The position numbers were made by a program, and so were the translations under genes. Below the pieces are notes generated by a model. That model was not told where the DNA came from. It did not search any database and saw only the letters and a program-made list of their open reading frames with translations. From NCBI GenBank assembly GCA_018368345.1, contig JAGZEK010000005.1:1-64000 (forward strand): 64,000 nt of DNA. Direction: 5' to 3'. Each line of letters begins with the position of its first letter. Position 1 is the first letter of the stretch. Shown piece by piece: positions 1 through 8,603 of this stretch. The stretch is from Collinsella sp. Lineage in GTDB: Bacteria; Actinomycetota; Coriobacteriia; Coriobacteriales; Coriobacteriaceae.

Positions 1-87
1 AACTGGAGAGGAGGTATTACGAGCTCCTGTGCGAATTGGAGAGAGCGCTCCCGCAAACTGCCTCTTGACAACTTATAGGAGCGTCGG

Positions 88-185
88 TTTTTATTTCGCA
101 ATTCTCGACGTGGTCGAGGGCAGTCGATTAAACGTAGTAGATAGGCCCATTTCGTGGCGAGCAGCCCAAATTAGCTGCCCCTCGA
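88..185 (+). repeat. Dispersed repeat S, copy A (window edge)
   Basis: No gene is visible in bases 1-190. Positions 128-160 carry a 33-base core that recurs as an inverted copy at 38041-38073 and in diverged form at 38174-38202. Similarity to the copy at 38041 extends leftwards to about base 88 (ggtcgaggg, ttttgatatttcg-like stretch). To the right, the words cccaaattagct and gtgggtt recur at 38287-38320. A short open frame across it encodes RLNVVDRPISWR in two of the copies, but this tracks the repeat and is not evidence of a gene. Confidence 0.6.
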
Positions 186-190
186 GTGGG

Positions 191-1534
191 TTAACGGAGC
201 AGCCCCGCTACTTCGCCGGCTAGGGTGATGGTACCGGCTGCTACGAAAGGCTCGCCCGCGGCATCGAAAGCCGCGAGGGCCTCGGATACGCTGGGGTACA
301 CGCCCGCGAGCTTGTCGGCGTCCACCAGGGAGGCAAGCTCCTGTGCGGGCAAGGCGCGATCGGAATCGGTCTGGGTTACGACCACGCGGGGGAACGCCGG
401 AACCAGAACGTCAACGATACCCGCCACGTCCTTATCGGCCAGCGCGGCGCACAGCAGCGTGGGGCGATTCTCTACGCACGAATCGATCTCGTCCAGTGCG
501 CTCACAAAGTTCTCGCAGCTCTGAGGGTTATGACAGGCGTCGATCAGCTTGAGCGGATTGGTTCCCAGCACATCAAAGCGACCCGGCGTGGGGCAGCCCA
601 TAAGCGACGCATCGAGCTTGTCATGATCGAGCTCGCGACCCAGATACCCCTCGCACAGCATAATCGCGCACGCGGCATTCTGCGGCTGATACGCCGGCTT
701 GACCATGCTAGACGTATAGATCGCACGCGGCGTGGTGCAGCTAAACTCAACCGTGTCGCCCACATGTGCCGGCACCTTGGTCGTGGCATGGTTCACCACC
801 AGCGGCACAATGCCGCACTCGCAACAACGCGCATCCATCACGCGCTGAACACTCACCTCATGCGTGCCCTCGCCCAAAACAACCAGGCGCCCAGGCTTAA
901 TAACCGCAGCCTTCTCCCCCGCAATAGCCTCGAGCGTATCGCCCAAAATTCGTGTGTGGTCGAGCCCGATGCCGGTAATGGCAACGGCGACGGGATCGGT
1001 CGCGCTCGTGGCGTCCCAACGACCGCCCATGCCAACCTCGAGCACGGCAACATCCACCGCGGCCTCGGCAAACACCACAAGCGCAGCGGCCGTCAGCAGG
1101 TCAAACGGCGTGATGGTATAGGCACGCTCCCCCGCCGCCACACGACGGGCATTCACGCGATGTCCCGCCTCAACAGCGGCAGAAACACCACGGGCAAACG
1201 CCTCGTCGCTTACGACGCACCCATCGACCTCCATACGCTCGGGATAGCGCACCAGCTGCGGCGACGTATACAGCGCGGTCTTTAACCCCTCACCACGAAG
1301 GATGGCAGCCGAAAAACGCGTGGTCGAAGTCTTGCCATTAGTACCGGCAACCTGAATGCAATCGAAATACTCGTCCGGACGTCCCAGCTCATCAAGCATA
1401 TCGACAACGGTCTCAAGCAGAGGCCCAGCATCCCCAGAAATCCGCCCCGTATCAGCAGCAAGCCCCCCAGCTTCACCAAACGAAAGCAAATCAAACGAGA
1501 ACGGCACAGAATACGACCCAGAACGCTTAGCCAT
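191..1534 (-). CDS. folC: Folylpolyglutamate synthase / dihydrofolate synthase
   Basis: ATP-dependent Mur-ligase-family enzyme that adds glutamate to folates, and in bifunctional members to dihydropteroate, in the cytoplasm. The P-loop GTNGKTS lies at residues 64-70, followed by the FolC-type TSPQLVRYPERM region and, later, the DACHNP motif of the C-terminal domain. At 447 residues the length is normal. I chose the ATG at 1534 (MAKRSG) because a GAGGGG ribosome site lies about 10 nt upstream; an ATG seven codons earlier has no good site. It follows valS on the same strand after a 281 bp gap that holds a large palindrome. The family assignment is clear; whether it is mono- or bifunctional cannot be told from sequence. 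Confidence 0.93.
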   Translation of the reverse strand: MAKRSGSYSVPFSFDLLSFGEAGGLAADTGRISGDAGPLLETVVDMLDELGRPDEYFDCIQVAGTNGKTSTTRFSAAILRGEGLKTALYTSPQLVRYPERMEVDGCVVSDEAFARGVSAAVEAGHRVNARRVAAGERAYTITPFDLLTAAALVVFAEAAVDVAVLEVGMGGRWDATSATDPVAVAITGIGLDHTRILGDTLEAIAGEKAAVIKPGRLVVLGEGTHEVSVQRVMDARCCECGIVPLVVNHATTKVPAHVGDTVEFSCTTPRAIYTSSMVKPAYQPQNAACAIMLCEGYLGRELDHDKLDASLMGCPTPGRFDVLGTNPLKLIDACHNPQSCENFVSALDEIDSCVENRPTLLCAALADKDVAGIVDVLVPAFPRVVVTQTDSDRALPAQELASLVDADKLAGVYPSVSEALAAFDAAGEPFVAAGTITLAGEVAGLLR

Positions 1535-1694
1535 AACCCAAAGTCCCCTCAACATAAAAAGAGGCCCGTAATAAACAACGAGCCCCTCCCATTCAAAATA
1601 TCAGCCAAACACCGCTTTGCAGTAGAATCAAGGCCACAACCCGGTGGCCCTAACCAACCAGATGCAAACGACCACGTAAACGAACTAGGAGCGG

Positions 1695-1795
1695 CCCGAC
1701 GCTTTGCTCGATACAAGTTCCGCACGCAAAGGACAGCACTAAATGTGCTGTCCGTCTTGCGCAGGACTGTTCGCAGTAGCGAGCAAAGCGTCGGG
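1695..1795. repeat. Nested palindrome downstream of valS
   Basis: A perfect 16-bp inverted repeat (1695-1710 and 1780-1795, arm cccgacgctttgctcg) encloses a second hairpin (1731-1753, ggacagcac / taaat loop / gtgctgtcc). The valS stop lies 21 nt away. No U-run follows on either strand, so it is not a standard intrinsic terminator. The valS upstream region has the same outer-plus-inner design with different sequence. Confidence 0.7.
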
Positions 1796-1815
1796 ACGCG
1801 CCCCCCCAGTAAGCC

Positions 1816-4512
1816 CTACGAGAAGTCAGCAACCTGAGCAGTCAGCGCCGCCAGGATCTCCTTGAGCTCAGCTGCACGGTCCCTCTTCTTCTGCACCACC
1901 GCAGGCGCGGCCTTAGCCACAAAGCCCTCGTTGGCGAGCGTCTTCTCGCAGCCGGCGAGCTCCTTCTGAGCAGCGGCGATCTCCTTCTCCAGACGCGCCT
2001 TCTCGGCCGAAAGGTCAACCTTGCCCTCGAGCACCACAAAGACCTCGACGCCGCTATCGACCACGGCAATGCTCGCGGCCGGTTTCTCAACGTCGGTACC
2101 CATGACCAGCGAAGCCGTGTTGGCCAGCGGCTCGATGGTCGAGCGCAGGCTCTCGAGCTTCTCGACGTCCTCGGCACCAGCGCGCACGACCACGTCGAGC
2201 TCGGCCTTGGGGCTCAAGCGATAACGCGAACGCGTGGCGCGGGCGGCGGAAACGACGGTACGGCACAGCTCAAATGCGCGCTCGGCGTCCTCGTCAACAT
2301 ACTTGGCGTAGTCGGCGGGCTCGGGCCACTTGGCGATCATGAGCGCCTCGGCACGGTTCACTTTGCCCTCGGCGTCCAGATCGAGCACGCTCGCCGGCAT
2401 GTTGTCCCAGATCTCCTCGGTAACGAACGGCATGAGCGGGTGCATCAGGCGAATGGAGGTGTCGAGCACAAAGATCAGGTTGCGCTGCGCCTGCAGACGA
2501 CCCTCGCCCTTCAGGCGGGCCTTGGTGACCTCGACGTACCAGTCGCAGACCTCGTTCCAGAAGAACTGCTGCACGCCGCGGGCCATATCGCCAAAGGTGT
2601 AGTTCTCAATACCCTCGGTGACCATCTTGACGGCCTTGGCCAGGCGGCTGAACATCCAGGCGTCGGCCGGCGTCTCCACGACGGGCTCGCCGGGCGTGTA
2701 GCCCTCCATGTTCATAAGCAAAAAGCGGCTGGCGTTCCAGATCTTGGTCACAAACGACTTGGCCTGGTCGGTACGCGGGCTGTCGATGAGCTTCTTGGTC
2801 TTCTTGTCGATGTTCGCGTCGAACTTAACATCCTGGTTGTTGGTGCAGAGCGTCAGCAGGTTGTAGCGCATAGCGTCGGCACCGTACATGCCAATGAGGT
2901 CCATGGGGTCAACGCCGTTGCCCTTGGACTTGGACATGCGGCTGCCGTCCTTGGCAAGGATCGTCGGGTAGATGACGACGTCCTTAAACGGCACCTCGTC
3001 CAGGAAGTACAGCGAGCTCATGACCATGCGGGCGACCCACAGCGCGATGATGTCGCGCGCGGTGACGAGCGCCGTCGTGGGATGATGGCCCTCGAGCAGC
3101 TCCGGCTTTTGCGGCCAGCCCTGCGTGGCGAAGGTCCACAGCTGCGAGCTGAACCAGGTGTCCAGCACGTTCTCGTCCTGATGCACGTGATGGCCTCCGC
3201 ACTTAGGGCACACGTCGGTGTCCACGGTCAGGGCGTCCTCCCAGCCGCAGTCCTCGCAGTAGAACACGGGAATGCGGTGGCCCCACCACAGCTGGCGGCT
3301 GATGCACCAATCCTTGAGGTTCTCCATCCAGGTGGTGTAGGTCTGCGTCCAGCGCGCGGGGTGGAAGGTGACCTTGCCGGAGTTGACGGCGTCGAGCGCC
3401 GGCCCCTTGAGCTTGTCGACGGCGACGAACCACTGCTCGGACAGCCACGGCTCCAGGGCGGAGTCGCAACGGTAGCAGTGCATGACGGAGTGATCATGCT
3501 CCTCGACGTGGTCGAGCAGACCGTGCTCGTCGAACCACTTGACAACGGCCTCGCGGCACTCGTCGCGGTTCATGCCGGTGAACTCGCCGTAGCCCTCGAC
3601 GACCACCGCGTGCTCGTCGAAGATGTTGATCTGCGGCAGGTCGTGGGCCTGACCCATGGCGTAGTCGTTGGGGTCGTGAGCAGGGGTGACCTTGACGAAG
3701 CCGGAGCCAAAGTTGGCGTCGACGTGCCAATCCTCAAAGATGGGGATCTCACGGTTGACGATCGGCAGCATGACGGTCTTACCCACAAAGGCGGCCTTCT
3801 CGGGATCCTTCGGGGAGACGGCGACGCCCGTGTCGCCGAGCATGGTCTCGGGGCGCGTAGTGGCGACGACGATATAGTCCTGACCGTTGACCGGCTCGGT
3901 CAGCGGGTAGCGCAGGTGCCACAGGTGGCCCTTCTCGTCCTTGTACTCGGCCTCGTCATCCGAGATAGCGGTGATGCAGTTGGGGCACCAGTTGACGATG
4001 CGCTTGCCACGGTAGATCAGGCCGTCGTGGTACCAGTCGCAGAATACCTTACGCACGGCCTGGGCGTAATCCTCGTCCATGGTGAAGCGCTCGTTGTCGA
4101 AGTCGACGGAGCAGCCCATGCGCTTGATTTGCTCGACGATAATGCCGCCGTACTCGTGGGTCCAGTCCCAGCAAGCGTCGACAAACTTATCGCGGCCAAT
4201 CTCCAGGCGGCTGATGCCCTCGCTCTTGAGCTTCTTGTCGACCTTGGTCTGCGTGGCGATACCGGCGTGGTCGGTGCCCAACACCCAGCGCGTGGACTTG
4301 CCGCGCATGCGGGCCATACGGACGATGGCGTCCTGGATGGAGTCATCGGTGGCGTGGCCCATGTGGAGCTTGCCGGTCACATTGGGAGGCGGAATGGTGA
4401 CGGTGCAGTCGCCCACACCCTCGCGGCGCTTGTAGTAGCCGCCGTCGAGCCACTTCTGCAGGATCGCCGGCTCGTTGGTCGACGGATCGTAGTTCTTGGG
4501 CATTTCTTCCAT
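1816..4512 (-). CDS. valS: Valine--tRNA ligase
   Basis: Class I aminoacyl-tRNA synthetase charging tRNA-Val. The PPPNVTGKLHMGH signature lies at residues 41-53 and the SRMSKSKGNG (KMSKS) loop near residue 527; a C-terminal coiled-coil arm (LSAEKARLEKEIAAAQKEL) is visible. The 898-residue length is typical. The start ATG at 4512 follows AAGGGAGAG; a second ATG three codons later (MPKNYD) is also possible. It is flanked on both sides by large nested palindromes. No T-box signature was found in the leader. Confidence 0.97.
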   Translation of the reverse strand: MEEMPKNYDPSTNEPAILQKWLDGGYYKRREGVGDCTVTIPPPNVTGKLHMGHATDDSIQDAIVRMARMRGKSTRWVLGTDHAGIATQTKVDKKLKSEGISRLEIGRDKFVDACWDWTHEYGGIIVEQIKRMGCSVDFDNERFTMDEDYAQAVRKVFCDWYHDGLIYRGKRIVNWCPNCITAISDDEAEYKDEKGHLWHLRYPLTEPVNGQDYIVVATTRPETMLGDTGVAVSPKDPEKAAFVGKTVMLPIVNREIPIFEDWHVDANFGSGFVKVTPAHDPNDYAMGQAHDLPQINIFDEHAVVVEGYGEFTGMNRDECREAVVKWFDEHGLLDHVEEHDHSVMHCYRCDSALEPWLSEQWFVAVDKLKGPALDAVNSGKVTFHPARWTQTYTTWMENLKDWCISRQLWWGHRIPVFYCEDCGWEDALTVDTDVCPKCGGHHVHQDENVLDTWFSSQLWTFATQGWPQKPELLEGHHPTTALVTARDIIALWVARMVMSSLYFLDEVPFKDVVIYPTILAKDGSRMSKSKGNGVDPMDLIGMYGADAMRYNLLTLCTNNQDVKFDANIDKKTKKLIDSPRTDQAKSFVTKIWNASRFLLMNMEGYTPGEPVVETPADAWMFSRLAKAVKMVTEGIENYTFGDMARGVQQFFWNEVCDWYVEVTKARLKGEGRLQAQRNLIFVLDTSIRLMHPLMPFVTEEIWDNMPASVLDLDAEGKVNRAEALMIAKWPEPADYAKYVDEDAERAFELCRTVVSAARATRSRYRLSPKAELDVVVRAGAEDVEKLESLRSTIEPLANTASLVMGTDVEKPAASIAVVDSGVEVFVVLEGKVDLSAEKARLEKEIAAAQKELAGCEKTLANEGFVAKAAPAVVQKKRDRAAELKEILAALTAQVADFS

Positions 4513-4533
4513 ATATCTCTCCCTTGCCCATCG

Positions 4534-4647
4534 GGGAGGAATGTAGGCCCGATTTTCGCTCGGTCAAGTCCTGGGCTCGCTCGAAGACCACATTAAGTGG
4601 TCTTCGGCTCGTGCGGAATCTACGAAAATCGGGCCTACATTCCTCCC
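4534..4647. repeat. Nested palindrome in the valS leader
   Basis: A perfect 25-bp inverted repeat (4534-4558 and 4623-4647) encloses a 10-bp hairpin with a 5-nt loop (4582-4606, cgaagaccac / attaa / gtggtcttcg). Read on the minus strand it lies in the upstream region of valS, ending about 22 nt before the start codon. Each outer arm contains a GGAGG-A-ATG-TAG start-stop string because of the symmetry. It may be a leader RNA structure or a dispersed element. Confidence 0.75.
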
Positions 4648-4731
4648 TTAGGTATCGATTACTTCAGTCTGATATGACTTCGCTGAGGCTTAAACAAACA
4701 CACAGAATAACACAGGTAGTTGGGGTTATTG

Positions 4732-4778
4732 CGTATATAAAAAATAGCCTCCAACCGCGGATGGTCGGAGGCTATTTG
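4732..4778 (-). terminator. Intrinsic terminator after clpX
   Basis: An 11-bp stem (aaatagcctcc / ggaggctattt, 4742-4777) is followed on the minus strand by a T-run (TTTTTTATA). It lies 22 nt after the clpX stop. Confidence 0.85.
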
Positions 4779-4798
4779 CAAGCACGTTTTTGGCAGGT

Positions 4799-6205
4799 TT
4801 ACCCGTAGATGCGTTGGGGCTGTTCTTCGCCCTTTACGGAGGCTTCGGTCACAACGACCTTGGAAACGCCCTCCTCACTGGGCAGATCGAACATTGTCTG
4901 CTGCAGCACGTCCTCGCAGATGGAGCGCAGGCCGCGGGCGCCGGTCTTGCGGGCGAGCGCCATGCGGGCGATCTCGTGCAGTGCGGCATCCTCAAACTCA
5001 AGCTCAACGTCCTCGAGCTGGAACATCTTGCGGTATTGACGCACCACGGCGTTCTTGGGCTCGGTCAGGATCGACACCAAGTCGTCCTCGTCGAGCGCCT
5101 GCGTCTGGGTGACGACGGGCGTACGGCCCACGAACTCGGGGATCATGCCAAAGGCGTTGAGGTCCTGCGGGAGCACCTGGCGCAGCAGGTCGTTCTCGTC
5201 GACCGAGGTGGGGCCGGCGATCTCGGAGTTAAAGCCTACGCCCTTGTTGCCAACGCGGTCGGCGATAATCTTATCCAAACCCACAAAAGCACCGCCGCAG
5301 ATGAACAGGATGTTAGTCGTGTCGATCTGAAGCAGCTCCTGTTGGGGATGCTTGCGGCCGCCGGTGGGCGGAACGCTGGCCACCGTGCCCTCAAGAATCT
5401 TAAGCAGCGCCTGCTGAACGCCCTCGCCCGAGACATCACGGGTAATGGAGAGGTTCTCGGCCTTGCGGGCGATCTTGTCGATCTCGTCAACGTAGATAAT
5501 GCCCACCTGAGCGCGCTCAATGTCGCCATCGGCAGCATTGATGAGCTTAAGCAGGATGTTCTCCACGTCCTCGCCCACGTAGCCAGCCTCGGTGAGCGCA
5601 GTGGCGTCGGCGATGGCAAACGGCACCTCGAGGATGCGCGCGAGCGTCTGGGCGAGCAGGGTCTTACCGGTACCGGTGGGACCGAGCAGCAAAATATTGG
5701 ACTTGGCGAGCTCCACCTCGTCCATATCGTTGTCGAACTGCGAGCCCATGCCGTCTTCAAAAGCGGACACCGCGGCGCCGCCCTCGATCACGCGGCGATA
5801 GTGGTTGTACACGGCCACCGACATGGCGCGCTTGGCGTCCTCCTGACCCATAACATAGGCCGAAAGCTCGTCATAGATCTCGTGCGGCGTCGGCACGTGC
5901 GTGATGACCTGGCGATCGTCCTCGAGCTCAAACCCCTCGGTCTCGGGGTCCGCGGCGGGCTGGGATGCAGCTTGGCCGTGGTCGTTGAGGAAGCCCGGCA
6001 GCTTGCCGTTGCGGGCAGCGTCCATAAAGTCCGAAGCCAGCGACTCCTCAAGGATCTCGGAGCAGGCGGCAACGCACTCGTCGCAGATAAAGATGTTGGT
6101 CGGACCCTTTACAAGGCGGCGAACCTGCCCCTGCTCTTTTCCGCAGAAGGAGCAGCGGATGGGGTTGCCATTCTCGTCAAAGTTGTCCTGCATGTTTCCT
6201 GCCAT
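4799..6205 (-). CDS. clpX: ATP-dependent Clp protease ATP-binding subunit ClpX
   Basis: AAA+ unfoldase that feeds substrates to ClpP. The N-terminal C4 zinc-binding domain uses Cys18, Cys21, Cys41 and Cys44. Walker A GPTGTGKT lies near residues 174-181 and Walker B is YVDEIDK; the GYVGEDVE and GGRKHP motifs typical of ClpX are present. At 468 residues it is slightly longer than E. coli ClpX because of an acidic linker after the zinc domain. It starts 1 nt after the clpP stop, so the two are co-transcribed and probably translationally coupled. Confidence 0.97.
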   Translation of the reverse strand: MAGNMQDNFDENGNPIRCSFCGKEQGQVRRLVKGPTNIFICDECVAACSEILEESLASDFMDAARNGKLPGFLNDHGQAASQPAADPETEGFELEDDRQVITHVPTPHEIYDELSAYVMGQEDAKRAMSVAVYNHYRRVIEGGAAVSAFEDGMGSQFDNDMDEVELAKSNILLLGPTGTGKTLLAQTLARILEVPFAIADATALTEAGYVGEDVENILLKLINAADGDIERAQVGIIYVDEIDKIARKAENLSITRDVSGEGVQQALLKILEGTVASVPPTGGRKHPQQELLQIDTTNILFICGGAFVGLDKIIADRVGNKGVGFNSEIAGPTSVDENDLLRQVLPQDLNAFGMIPEFVGRTPVVTQTQALDEDDLVSILTEPKNAVVRQYRKMFQLEDVELEFEDAALHEIARMALARKTGARGLRSICEDVLQQTMFDLPSEEGVSKVVVTEASVKGEEQPQRIYG

Positions 6206-6206
6206 C

Positions 6207-6827
6207 CTAGGCGTCCTTCGCGGCGAGATCGCGCGAGGTGACGATACGGTCGATCAGACCGTAGTCGAGGGCCTCGGCAGCGGTCAGGTAGTTGTCGCGC
6301 TCGGTGTCGGCCTGGACCTTCTCGATCGGCTGGCCCGAGGCATCGGACAGGATCTGGTTGAGCTCGCGGCGGGTCTTCTTGATCTCCTCGGCCACGATCT
6401 CGATCTCGGTCTGCTGACCTTGAGCACCGCCGCTGGGCTGGTGAATCATGACCTTGGAGTGCGGCAGGCAGAAGCGCTTGCCCTTGGCGCCGGCCGAAAG
6501 CAGCACGGCAGCCATAGACGCGGCCATACCGACGCAGATGGTGGAGACCTGCGGCTTGATGAAGTTCATGGTGTCAAGAATCGCCAGGCCAGAGTAAACC
6601 TCGCCACCGGGCGAATTGATGTAGAGCGAGATATCCTTCTCGGCATCCTGGCTCTCAAGATGCAGCAGCTGGGCAACGACCAGGTTGGCGCTGACGGAGT
6701 TGATCTCCTCGCCCAAGAAGATGATGCGGTCGTTGAGCAGGCGCGAATAGATATCGTAGCTGCGCTCGCCGCGCGGCGTCTGCTCGATAACGTATGGCAC
6801 GAGGGCGGAATCGAACTTAGCGATCAT
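6207..6827 (-). CDS. clpP: ATP-dependent Clp protease proteolytic subunit
   Basis: Serine protease forming the tetradecameric ClpP chamber. The catalytic triad is visible as Ser104 (GMAASMAAV), His129 (MIHQPSGG) and Asp178 (ERDNY). The 206-residue form starting at 6827 (MIAKFDSALVPYVIEQTPRG) has GGAG six nt upstream; an ATG at 6839 would add four residues with a poor site. The order tig-clpP-clpX is the classic one for trigger factor and the Clp protease. Confidence 0.96.
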   Translation of the reverse strand: MIAKFDSALVPYVIEQTPRGERSYDIYSRLLNDRIIFLGEEINSVSANLVVAQLLHLESQDAEKDISLYINSPGGEVYSGLAILDTMNFIKPQVSTICVGMAASMAAVLLSAGAKGKRFCLPHSKVMIHQPSGGAQGQQTEIEIVAEEIKKTRRELNQILSDASGQPIEKVQADTERDNYLTAAEALDYGLIDRIVTSRDLAAKDA

Positions 6828-6872
6828 ACGCATCTCCATTTCTCTTACGGACCAATAGTGGTTCTAGATAAA

Positions 6873-6913
6873 CGTACGGTGCCCGCATGCTATGCATTGG
6901 CTGGCACCGTACG
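6873..6913. terminator. Hairpin upstream of clpP
   Basis: An 11-bp inverted repeat (cgtacggtgcc at 6873-6883, ggcaccgtacg at 6903-6913) lies between tig and clpP, with smaller self-complementary words inside. A second palindrome around gcgcatgcatgcgc lies at 6953-6978, just after the tig stop. Neither has a long T-run; they may attenuate read-through from tig into clpPX. Confidence 0.45.
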
Positions 6914-6989
6914 AAGCAACCGGATAACCGGCTTATAACTTTACCCCATCACGGGCGCATGCATGCGCTCGTGGGCAAGGTGGCGAGAA

Positions 6990-8288
6990 TTACTCGGCGT
7001 CCTTGGCGGTCTCGTCGACCTCAGTCACCTTGGCGCTCTCGACCAGGTGGTCGACGGCCTTGGAGCGACGGATGGACTCGCGGACGGCAGGCATACGGCC
7101 ATCGGCGATGAACTCAGCCTTGGAAGCCTCGACGTCCTTGACGCCGGCCTTCTCGAACTCGGCGTTGATGTCGTCCTCGGTGACCTCGATCTTGAGCTCA
7201 CGGGCGAGGGCGTCGAGCGCCAGGGACTCACGGGCAACGTCGTTGGCCTGCTTGTGCAGGTCGCCGATGAACTGCTCCATGGTCAGGCCGGAAGCGGGCA
7301 GCCAGGTGTCCAGCGTCATGCCGCGGGCAGCGAGGTTGGACAGGAAGTTCTGGCCAAGCTCCTCAAAGACGGACTGCTCGTAGTCGGCATCCATCTCGTC
7401 GAGCTGCAGGCGCTCGGCGAGAGCGGAGACGCAACGGTTCTCCTTCTCGGCCGGGAGGCGGGAAGCCTTGTCCTGCTCGATCTCGATCTTGATGGCGTCG
7501 CGCATAGCGTCGATGCTGTCGAAGCCGAAGTCGGACTTGACGAGCTCGTCGGTGAGCTCGGGGGTGTTGCGGACCTTGATGCCCTTGACGGTGACCTCGA
7601 CGGTGTGGGTCTCGGCCTCCTCGCCCTCCTCGGCCTCGTCGGTCCAGGTGACGGACTTGACATCGTCAACGTTGGCGCCGATCAGAGCCTCGTTGAACTC
7701 GGCGGGGTTGCTGTCACTACCGGCGATGAGCATGCGGCCCTCGGCGGCAAAGTTGTCGGCGTTCTCAACGGCCTTAAGGTCGACGGTCACATAGTCGTCA
7801 GCCTCGACGGCACGACCCTCGACGTCCTCGAAGGTGGCGCGGTAGTTGAGGAGCATCTCGACCTGGTTGTTGATCTCGGACTCGGTGACCTCCGCAGGGG
7901 GCATCTCGATCTCGACAGCGTCGAAGGAAGAGAGCTCAGCGGCGGGACGCAGGGAGAACTCGACGGTGTAGGTGTAGTCCTCGTGATCCTTGGCGAGGTC
8001 GAGCTCCTTGTAGTCACCGCTCTTGGTGGGGACGATGTCCAGCTCGTTGAGGACGGCGGGCTCGTTGGCGGCGATCAGGTCGTTGGTGGCCTGAGCGAGG
8101 GTAGCCTCGACGCCAAGAGCAGAGTCGATGACCGGACGGGGAGCCTTACCGGCACGGAAGCCCGGGAAGCGGTACTTCTTGGCGGTGTCCTTATAGGCCT
8201 TCTTGATCGCGGCGTCGACGTCGGCGGCCGGGATGGTGACCGTAGCGGTGAGCTTGGCGTCCTTGACGTCAGAAGCGGTGATGTTCAA
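6990..8288 (-). CDS. tig: Trigger factor (ribosome-associated chaperone / prolyl isomerase)
   Basis: Binds nascent chains at the ribosome exit. The N-terminal ribosome-binding domain holds the signature FRGFRAGK-like stretch YRFPGFRAGKAPRPV, followed by a PPIase-type middle domain and a helical C-terminal domain. The start is unusual: AGGAGG is followed six nt later by TTG (8288) and three nt later by GTG (8291). Both give an N-terminus like the family's LNITASDVKDAKL. An ATG at 8303 lies on top of the AGGAGG and is less likely. Acidic codons are frequent, as in other family members. Confidence 0.93.
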   Translation of the reverse strand: MNITASDVKDAKLTATVTIPAADVDAAIKKAYKDTAKKYRFPGFRAGKAPRPVIDSALGVEATLAQATNDLIAANEPAVLNELDIVPTKSGDYKELDLAKDHEDYTYTVEFSLRPAAELSSFDAVEIEMPPAEVTESEINNQVEMLLNYRATFEDVEGRAVEADDYVTVDLKAVENADNFAAEGRMLIAGSDSNPAEFNEALIGANVDDVKSVTWTDEAEEGEEAETHTVEVTVKGIKVRNTPELTDELVKSDFGFDSIDAMRDAIKIEIEQDKASRLPAEKENRCVSALAERLQLDEMDADYEQSVFEELGQNFLSNLAARGMTLDTWLPASGLTMEQFIGDLHKQANDVARESLALDALARELKIEVTEDDINAEFEKAGVKDVEASKAEFIADGRMPAVRESIRRSKAVDHLVESAKVTEVDETAKDAE

Positions 8289-8379
8289 CACGTTCCTCCT
8301 CATACTGCCCAGCTTATCTGAGGTGCTGGTACCTTTATGCAACAAAGTGTCGCGACGGCCGAAGCCGACGCAGATGCGT

Positions 8380-8463
8380 TGGTGCGGGCGAAAGGACTCG
8401 AACCTTCACGGGAATCCCACCAGAACCTAAATCTGGCGCGTCTACCAATTCCGCCACGCCCGC
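8380..8463 (-). tRNA. tRNA-Leu (anticodon UAG)
   Basis: Complete cloverleaf with 7-bp acceptor GCGGGCG/CGCCCGC, class II variable arm and encoded CCA (8380-8382). The anticodon loop TTTAGGT lies between CCAGA and TCTGG and gives UAG, reading CUA/CUN leucine codons. Confidence 0.95.
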
Positions 8464-8551
8464 ATGAGCGCACAGACTAGGAATGATAGCAGATACGAAC
8501 GACAAGCGCACGCACACGTTTTACAGGCTCACGACCTCACCACGAGTGCGA

Positions 8552-8576
8552 AAGGCGGGGCGAGTTGCCCCGCCCC
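8552..8576 (-). terminator. GC-rich hairpin after the Mo hydroxylase
   Basis: Stem ggcggggc / gccccgcc with loop gagtt lies 28-50 nt after the stop at 8604. It is followed on the minus strand only by TTTCGC, so it is a weak intrinsic terminator. Confidence 0.5.
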
Positions 8577-8603
8577 GCCCATTACGACTTGTTCGCTGAC
8601 CCG

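Noticed and set aside
29..223. Short frame encoding RLNVVDRPISWR, also at 37975-38175
   Set aside because: Shared only because of repeat S; no ribosome site or domain.
4513..4798. T-box leader for valS
   Set aside because: No antiterminator consensus or specifier-loop structure; the palindrome is of a different kind.
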